DNA of 64,000 bases from Haematobia irritans (Eukaryota; Arthropoda; Insecta; Diptera; Muscidae), in NCBI RefSeq assembly GCF_050003625.1, contig NC_134401.1, positions 98,062,852 to 98,126,851 on the forward strand, read 5' to 3'. Shown in pieces: positions 56,708 to 64,000 of the stretch. The notes beneath the pieces were generated by a model. That model was not told the DNA's origin. It did not search any database and was given only the letters and a program-made list of their open reading frames with translations. The stretch's first letter is position 1; every line of letters begins with the position of its first letter. Made by a program: the position numbers and the translations under genes.

Positions 56708-57227
56708 CCGACCTACATCAATAACAACTACTTGTGCCAAGTTTCAAGTCGTTAGCTTGTTTCGTTCGGAAGTTAGCGTGATTTCAACAGACGGACGGAC
56801 GGGCATGCTCAGATCGACTCAGAATTTCACCACGACCCAGAATATAGACACTTTATGGGGTCTTAGAGCAATATTTCGATGTGTTACAAACGGAATGACA
56901 AAGTTAATATACCCCCATCCTATGGTGAAGGGTATAAAAAGTGGTAAACATTTTTTTTAATTTGTAATTAAAAGTGTTGAAATACATAATCAGTTGTTAT
57001 TCGAAATAAAAACTCTAAGCCAATTCAGAAAGCAATTGAAAATGGTTACCTTTTTTAATTAAAAAATTAATTGAGTTTTGCAATCAACATCAATTAAATT
57101 TTTAATTGAATCAATGAAATTTGATAATGAAATCAATTAATTTTTTAATCAAGAATTTTCTCTATGCCTAATTAAAACTGTGATTGATACTATCATTTTC
57201 TTAATTGAAGACATTTCAATTAAAAAT

Positions 57228-58590
57228 AAGTATATACAGCACTAAGTTCGGCCGGGCCGAATCTTAAATACCCAATTCCTTTGAAATTTCAGGAGGGCTT
57301 GAGGACACTTCCCGAAGATAAATTTAAAGATTTCACCTGTGAGGACTATATCAGATTCTGGATTTATAAGAACCATTTTGGTTTGAGTTTTAGAGGAATC
57401 TATAACATCTCTTGTAAGTGTGCAAGAAAATTATAAAATAACGTCTTGATTAGAAATCTTAAATCTGTAGAAGTAAAATCTGGAAATTTTACATTGAGTT
57501 TCAAGCAATTTTCATGATCAGTGCGCTTTCTACACCCTCAAGAAGTGAAATCGGTCTATATGGAGGCATTACCAAATGGACCGATAAAAACTTAATACCA
57601 GAATATTTACAATTTCAGGCAAATCAGATAAAAACTTCGGAATCTAGAAGCCCAAGAAGTAAAATCGGAAAATCGGTCTATATGGGGGCTATACCAAAAT
57701 ATGGACCGATACTCACCATTTTCGGCACATCTCTTTATGGTCTTAAAATACCTCTAGATTTCCAATTTCAGACAAATTGGATAAAAACTACGGTTTCTAT
57801 AAGCCCAAGACCCCAAATCGGGAGGTCGTTTTATATGGGGCCCATACCAAAACATGGACCGATACTCACAATTTATGGCACACGTATTTGTGGTCCTACA
57901 ATACCTCTAGATTTCCAATTTCAGGTAAATTGAATAAAAACTGCGGTTTATATAAGCCCAAGAAGTAAAATCGGGAGATCGGTCTATATGGGGGCTATAC
58001 CAAAATATGGACCGATACTCACAATTTTTGGCACACGTATTTGTGGTCCTACAATACCTCTAGATTTCCAATTTCAGGTAAATTGAATAAAAACTGCGGT
58101 TTCTATAAGCCCAAGAAGTAAAATCGGGAGATCGGTCTATATGGGGGCTATACCAAAACATGGACCAATACTCACCATTTTTGGCACATCTCTTTATGGT
58201 CATAAAATACCTCTAGATTTCAAATTTCAGGCAAATTGGATAAAAACTACGATTTCTATAAGCCCAAGACCCCAAATCGGGAGGTCGGTTTATATGGGGA
58301 CTATATCAAAACCTGGACCGATATAGCCCATCTTCGAACTTGACCTGCCTGCAGACAAAAGACGAGTTTGTGCAAAATTTCAGCACGATTGCTTCATTAT
58401 TGAAGACTGTGGCGAGATTACAACAGACAGACAGACAGACGGACAGACGGACATCGTTATATCGTCTTAGAATTTCTCCCTGATCAAGAATATATATACT
58501 TTATATAGTCGGAAATCGATATTTCGATGTGTTACAAACGGAATGACAAACTTATTATACCCCCGTCACCATTCTATGGTGGTGGGTATA
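57228..58590 (+). mobile_element. Q-family tandem-unit element
   Basis: Starts TAAGTATATACAGCACTAAG with dyad TTCGGCCGGGCCGAA; about five units (57540-58330); GACAGACAGACAGACGGACA; tail ACCATTCTATGGTGGTGGGT then ATA. It inserted in the MITE at AATTAAAAA|ATTAATTGG without any duplicated base that I can see. Confidence 0.75.
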
Positions 58591-58699
58591 ATTAATTGGA
58601 TCAATTAATTTTGTGATTAAATCAGAACAAATTCTTTTTTGTGTGTAGAATTCTTGATGTTTTGGTAGATTTTGCAAACTATTCCTCGTTAATTAAGAG

Positions 58700-59045
58700 G
58701 TACTTCAATTTTCTATAGAAGTAAATTTTTGACAAAATTTCCTATAGAAAAAAATTTTTTACAACATAACTTTTTTTGAAAAAAAAGAAAAATATACAAA
58801 ATTCTCTATAAAAAAAGTACAAAATTTCCTATAGAAAAACAATTTGAAAAAATTTCCTATCGAAATAAACTTTTGAAAAAATGTGTTATAGAAATTTTGA
58901 GAAAATGTTCTAGTAAATTTTCTCTAGAAATACAATTATGGGAAAATTCTCTATAAATACAATTGGGAGAAGATGTTCTATAAATTTAAAATTTTGACAA
59001 AATGTTCTATAGAAATAAAATTTTTACAAATTTTTTTAAGAAATA
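58700..59045 (-). repeat. Degenerate reversed 29-bp satellite
   Basis: Decayed units (TTTCTATAGAAGTAAATTTT, ACAAAATGTTCTATAGAAAT) form the core of the split hAT-like element. Confidence 0.7.
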
Positions 59046-59123
59046 AATAAACCTATTTTCCAAAGCAAAAAAAACAAATTTTCATACTAACCACAAAATT
59101 TTAATCAAAAAACTCAAACAATT

Positions 59124-61214
59124 TTTATACCCATATGTTTGCAACACCCAGAAGGAGACGAGATAGACACATGGTGTCTTTGACAAAAATGCTCAGGGTG
59201 GGTTCCTGAGTCGATATAGCGATGTCCGTCTGTCCGTCTGTCCGTGAACACATTTTTGTAATCAAAGTCTAGGTCGCAGTTTTAGTCCAATCGACTTCAA
59301 ATTTGGTACAAGTGTGTGTTTTGGCTCAGAATAGATCCCTATTGATTTTGGAAGAAATCGGTTCAGATTTAGATATAGCTCCCATATATATATTTCGCCC
59401 GATATGCACTTATATGGCCCCAGAAGCCAGAGTTTTACCCTAATTTGCTTAAAATTTTGCACAAGAAGAACAATTAGTACTATAGTCAAGTGTGCCAAAT
59501 TTTATTGAAATCGGTTCAGATTTAGATATAGCTCCCATATATATCTTTCGCCCGATATGCACTAATATGGACCCAGCAGCCAGAGTTTTATACCGATTTG
59601 CTTGAAATTTTGTATTAGCATAACACTTAGTCGTATAGTCAAGTGTGCAAAATTTGATTGAAATCGGTTCAGATTTAGATATAGCTCCCATATATATCTT
59701 TCGCCCGATATGGACTTATATGGCCCCAGAAGCCAGATTTTTGGCCGAATTTGGTTGAAATTTTGCACTAGGAGTACAATTAGCAGTATAGTCAAGTGGG
59801 CAAAATTTGATTGAAATCGGTTCAGATTTAGATATAGCTCCCATATATATCTTTCGCCCGATATGGACTAATATGGTCCTAAAAGCTAGAGTTTTGACCC
59901 AATTTGGTTGAAATTTTGCACAGTGAGTAGATTTAGCATTCTAGCTATGTGTGCCAAATTTGATTGAAATCGGTTCAGATTTATATATAGCTCCCATATA
60001 TAGCTTTCGCCCGATTTACACTCATATGACCACAGAGGCCAATTTTTAACTCCGATTTAGTTGAAATTTTGCACAGGGAGTAGATTTAGCATTGTATCTA
60101 TGTGCGCCAAATTTGGTTCAAATCGATTCAGATTTAGATATAGCTCCCACATATATATCTTTCGCCCGATATGCACTAATATGGACCCAGCAGCCAGAGT
60201 TTTATACCGATTTGCTTGAAATTTTGTATTAGCATAACACTTAGTTGTATAGTCAAGTGTGCAAAATTTGATTGAAATCGGTTCAGATTTAGATATAGCT
60301 TCCATATATATTTTTCGCCCGATATGGACTTATATGGCCCCAGAAGCCCGAGTTTTGGCCGAATTTGGTTGAAATTTTGCACTAGGAGTATAATTAGTAG
60401 TATAGTCAAGTGTGCAAAATTTGATTGAAATCGGTTCAGATTTAGATATAGCTTCCATATATATTTTTCGCCCGATATGGACTTATATGGCCCCAGACGC
60501 CCGAGTTTTGGCCCAATTTGGTTGAAATTTTGCACAGGGAGTAGATTTAGCATTCTAGCTATGCGTGCCAAATTTGATTGAAATCGGTTCAGATTTATAT
60601 ATAGCTCCCATATATAGCTTTTGCCCGATTTACACTCATATGACCACAGAGGCCAATTTTTTGCTCCGATTTAGTTGAAATTTTTCACATGGAGTAGAAT
60701 TAGCATTGTAGCTATGCGTGCCAAATTTGGTTGAAATCGGTTCAGATGTAGATATAGCTCCCATATATATGTTTTTCTGATTTCGACAAAAATGGTCAAA
60801 ATACCAACATTTTCCTTGTTAAATCGCCACTGTTTAGTCGAAAAGTTGTAAAAATGACTCTAATTTTCCTAAACTTGTAATACATATATATCGAGCGATA
60901 AATCATAAATAAACTTTTGCGAATTTTCTTTAAAATTGCTTCAGATTTAAATGTTTCCCATATTTTTTTACTAAAATTGTGTTCCACCCTAGTGCATTAG
61001 CCAACTTAAATTTTGAGTCTATAGATTTTGTAAAAGTCTATCAAATTCTGTCCAAATCAAGTGATATATTTAAATGTATGTATTTGGGACGAACCTTTAT
61101 ATAGCACCCAACACATTTGACGGATGTGATATGGTATCAAAAATTTAGATCTACAAAGTGGTGCAGGGTATAATATAGTCGGTCCCGCCCGACTTTAGAC
61201 TTTCCTTACTTGTT
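59124..61214 (-). mobile_element. R-family tandem-unit element, reversed, longest copy
   Basis: About nine units (59340-60760) of 153 bp. The GTCCGTCTGTCCGTCTGTCC stretch is at 59226-59245. Reversed head GGGTATAATATAGTCGGTCC then CGCCCGACTTTAGACTTTCC at 61170-61214. The outer tail hairpin is cut short at TTTTTATACCC|ATATG. Units at 59530-59700 and 60100-60300 are nearly identical, showing recent unit-block duplication. Confidence 0.75.
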
Positions 61215-61280
61215 TTTTTTTTTTTTTTAATTTTGTTTTAAAATTTTGGTAGATTATTTTTAGCACGAGTGTCAACCATG

Positions 61281-61876
61281 GTCGGTATCTGTATGTTGAC
61301 AGAAAGTGGGGAAAAAGTATTGGCTAGCGAAGGACAATACGTCGATTCAGTCAGTCGGTTACATTTGTATTTAGACCGGTATTATCTCGACATCAACGGC
61401 AAAGCCGATTCACGTATTGAGCCAAAAGACGAGTCATTTTCTTGGCGTGGTATGTTATCCGGACGATGACAGAAAGTAGGGAAAAAGCAGTGGTTAGCGA
61501 AGGACAATGCGTCGCGTTATCTGTTTGTTACATTTTTTCGGAAGAAAATCTTAAACATTTGAACAATTTTCGCATTTTAATATGCGCTCCCAATATCAAC
61601 TATGTTATCTATCAAGCGAGTTTTTGGATACACTTACATTTTCATGTTAAACTTATCTCTTCTCTTTTATCTTGCTTTTATTTATACTGTACTGTAGTTG
61701 TTAATTTGTACCTTTGTAAGCATTTTGTTCTGTATCGGCATCAATTCTGCCTTTTTGGATAAATCACCAATGTCAAAACTCACCTGAAAGTAGAAAAAAA
61801 AACACACATTTTATATGAAATTTATATGAGCGCTACATATGTTATAATAATGGACCGATATGGATTAATTAACGTA
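61281..61876. repeat. Unique DNA with a two-copy 60-bp direct repeat
   Basis: TGACAGAAAGT, GGGAAAAAG and TAGCGAAGGACAAT occur in the same order at 61297-61345 and 61467-61515, 170 bp apart. Two short overlapping frames cover them but show no known domain. The remainder (61520-61876) is AT-rich with nothing recognised. Confidence 0.45.
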
Positions 61877-62375
61877 CACCCTCAAAAAAAATCGCTTCTG
61901 TAACATATACCCCAAACACATTTTGCTTCAAGCATATATATATTTTCAGGATTGGTCCAAACAAAATATTGTTTGTTTTGTTCAAACATATTATGTTTCA
62001 CCTTAGGGCATAGGCTGGTAGAAAAAAAATTTTAATGAAATTTTCTTTGTGTGGATATATTTTTAAGGCGCCAATATTCCATTCCATTATTTTAATTGCA
62101 GCATACTCTCTAGGTATCTCTCTTTCTAAACACATATATATTTATGGGCTATATCTAAATGAATATATGTTTGCATCTAAGCATATTATATTTACAAACA
62201 TTTTATGTTCCAAACATAATATGTTCTAACATATTAACATATATATCCCAACCATGTTATGCTAGTTTATGAACATTATATGCTTGCACTTAAAAATAAT
62301 GTGTTAACAAATTTGAGTTTCAAACATATAATTTTTACACCCAAACATATGAAAAACAGTCTTTTTTCGTCCATG
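61877..62375. mobile_element. TA-flanked element, short relative of 4679-6577
   Basis: It begins CACCCTCAAAAAAAATCGCT and ends near CTTTTTTCGTCCATG, with TA on both sides (61875-61876, 62376-62377). It shares TAACATATTAACATAT and GAACATTATATGCTTGCACT with the older copy but lacks the tRNA-like core. Confidence 0.65.
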
Positions 62376-62607
62376 TAGTAACTATAACCTACTTATTCTT
62401 ATACTCTAAACCTCCATTAAATTATTTGACAATATTCCTCATATTTGACACAGGGTTATACTCTGCGGTACCCCTTGTGTCACCAAATATCGATTCAGTT
62501 TTAGATTTCCCATATTTTTTTTACCAATTTTCACAAAATTTGACCATGTTACACAAATTAATGGACCAATTTTTGTCACTTTTTATAATAGACTTAATTT
62601 TGGTAGT

Positions 62608-63122
62608 ACACTAAAAAATAATTCTTTCCTTCCAAATTTAGACACCCAACAAATATCGCATCCCATTTGCTTTTCACTGTAAGGAACTGTGTTTGGAAGA
62701 AAAGTATATATTATTTGCGATAAACGTTGATTCTTTTACAGGGGTAAAAACAATTTCATAAAGACGCAACTCATTTTTTTTATTTTTCTGGCTAATTGCA
62801 TCTTCTTTCACATCGCGAGGTTTATTTAGTTCTTAACACGTTTTCCTCTAATACAAACAATGTAGAAGAAATTATCCGATTTTATATTTTTTTTTTTTAA
62901 TTTTACCTTTCGCCTGGACGAAGAATCGAACCGCGGACCTTACAGTTTGTAAGCCAACACACTGTCCATAGGGCTACATAGCTGTTATTGCCATCAACAG
63001 AAAATTATCGCTATAACCAACAACGCATACAGCTAAGCAGTTCTATTTATAGAGCATAGTTTTGGGCTCCCACGAATAGATGTAAAGCAACTTTTTTAGA
63101 GAAACATACCTTTAGTTGGCCA
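62608..63122. mobile_element. Third core of the tRNA-pair TA-element, right part replaced
   Basis: It begins CACTAAAAAATAATTCTTTC and parallels 20594-21100 (ATTTGCTTTTCACTGTAAGG, GCGATAAACGTTGATTCTTT). It has the minus-strand tRNA-like sequence at about 62910-62985 (reversed GGTTCGATTCTTCGTC). The plus-strand partner position is taken by a SINE head, and the right terminus is missing. Confidence 0.65.
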
Positions 63123-63124
63123 CT

Positions 63125-63582
63125 TGCCACCATAGTGCAATGGTTAGCATGCCTACCTTGTATATACAGGGTCGTGGGTTCAAACCCAGTTTCGACCAAA
63201 CACAAAAAAGTTTTTCAGCGGTGGATTATCCCACCTAAGCCACCGTGGTGCAATGGTTAGCATGCCCGTCTTGAATACACAAGGTCGTGGGTTCGATTCC
63301 TGCTTCGACCGAACACCAAAAAGTTTTTCAGCGGTAGATTATCCCACCTCAGTAATGCTGGTGACATTTCTGAGGGTTTCAAAACTTCTCTAAGTGGTTT
63401 TACTGCAATGTGGAACGCCGTTCGGACTCGGCTATAAAAGGAGGTCCCTTGTCATTGAGCTTAACAAGGAATCGGGCAGCACTCAGTGATAAGAGAGAGG
63501 TTCACCAATGTGGTACCACAATTAACTGAATAGTCTAAGTGAGACTGAAATATCAGGCTGCCACTATACCTAACCTAACCTA
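63125..63582 (+). mobile_element. Dimeric tRNA-headed SINE
   Basis: A first head (ACCATAGTGCAATGGTTAGC, GGGTCGTGGGTTCAAACCC) runs to GGTGGATTATCCCACCTAAG. A second complete SINE starts at about 63236 (CCACCGTGGTGCAATGGTTA) and ends in CCTAACCTAACCTAG at 63582. The two heads lie about 112 bp apart. The first monomer's body is missing. Confidence 0.75.
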
Positions 63583-64000
63583 GGAGAAAAAATATTGCTC
63601 TTACTATACTCGTACATCAGCTGGTGTGTTGGAGAACCCAGCAAAAAAAAAACGTCGCCAAAAAAGTAATGAAAATATTATTTTTGGATCCGGAAGTTGT
63701 GTAAAATTGACGCAGAATTTAAGATGGACTTGTCATAGGATGGAAGTCCTCCATTTTAACAGCCGTTGCACCGAATTTGCATCACTTGTTTAGGTGTGAT
63801 CCGAATTCAATGTTTTGGATGTAAATTAAAAAATTCTGTGATATTTTGTCAAATAATTATTTTTTATACTTTTTAATGGATTCTAACGCTTGTCGGAAAC
63901 GTTTGACCTCAAATATTTTAAAAAATTCATAAATTTTTCAGATTGGATTTAGCTTTTTTCTTTTCGACAAAATTTAAATGATTTGTACCATTTTATGTAT
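63583..64000. other. AT-rich DNA, nothing recognised
   Basis: No frame, repeat or tRNA-like sequence was identified to the window's end. Confidence 0.3.

Larger units (their letters stand above)
55141..56940 (+). mobile_element. P-family element with a MITE and a SINE inserted
   Basis: Head AACAAGTATATATGGCCGTA with TTCGGCTAGGCCGAA; units from 55840 to 56340; GACGGACGGACGGGCATGCT; tail CCCATCCTATGGTGAAGGGT then ATAAAAA. It is interrupted at 55555-55782 and 56361-56707. The dyad has one mismatch (GGCT/GGCC). Confidence 0.75.
54934..58645. mobile_element. Long palindromic TA-MITE containing P and Q insertions
   Basis: It begins CACAGAAAAAAATATCACC and ends ATTCTTTTTTGTGTG, with TA flanks 54932-54933 and 58646-58647 inside the hAT-like end zone (GATTGGTA|GAATTCTTGATG). 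Its own pieces are 54934-55140, 56941-57227 and 58591-58645, collinear with the MITE at 52293. Confidence 0.8.
54889..61280 (+). mobile_element. Satellite-bearing hAT-like element split by nested insertions
   Basis: The left end is AGCGGTTGCAAAATCG then TTACCGTTTGGTAGATTGG. It is interrupted at TA by a MITE (54934-58645) and resumes GAATTCTTGATGTTTTGGTA and satellite (58700-59045). It is interrupted again by an R element (59124-61214) and ends GGTAGATTATTTTTAGCACG then AGTGTCAACCATG. The order matches the reversed complete copy at 15806-18763. No clear target duplication is left. Confidence 0.65.

Overview
This window is repeat-rich, AT-rich nuclear DNA from a higher (brachyceran) fly. A calyptrate such as Haematobia, Stomoxys or Musca is the best guess. 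The reasons are three mariner elements of the Himar1/irritans type (a group first described from the horn fly), arrays of a 29-bp AT-rich satellite, tRNA-headed SINEs ending in CCTAA repeats, and a spliced host gene with GT-AG introns. No bacterial, organellar or viral gene organisation is visible.

Only one host gene can be supported. Its first coding exon (44066-45015) encodes a Ser/Thr/Asn-rich, His-rich and acidic protein and ends at a GTAAGT donor. The next exon (54475-54622) encodes a transmembrane segment with a Cys-rich, basic juxtamembrane stretch. The 9459-bp intron between them, and the following intron, are filled with mobile DNA. The gene runs off the right side of the window.

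Most of the rest is layered transposons. (1) Three related families, here called P, Q and R, have a head hairpin, a core of about 153-bp (51-codon) tandem units, a GTCCGTCTGTC-like stretch and a tail hairpin. Their architecture and duplication-free insertion recall Helentron/DINE elements (inference). (2) The 29-bp satellite lies inside a larger element with CACGGTTGC-type ends. One complete copy (15806-18763) has an 8-bp target duplication, which points to the hAT superfamily. (3) TA-flanked MITEs of several types occur, some carrying a divergent pair of tRNA-like sequences. (4) LINE remnants include an R1-like ORF2 end, a Jockey-like RT and an ORF2 end with RNase H. (5) Mariner copies include one short deletion derivative and a separate DD41D-type transposase fragment.

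Region by region: 1-2500 R1 remnant with MITEs and a piggyBac-like MITE; 3.8-9.1 kb satellite split by a TA-element and a foldback element; 9.1-15 kb P and R copies; 15.8-18.8 kb complete satellite-bearing hAT-like element; 18.8-27.3 kb more P, R, satellite and a TA-element; 27.3-30 kb DD41D transposase and a mariner; 31.7-36.3 kb a second satellite-bearing element with a LINE end inside; 36.3-38.8 kb mostly unique DNA; 38.9-43.6 kb Q, mariner and RT; 44-54.6 kb host gene; 54.9-61.3 kb a multi-level nest of insertions; 61.9-63.6 kb TA-elements and a dimeric SINE. The order of insertions can often be read from intact and interrupted copies of the same sequence.
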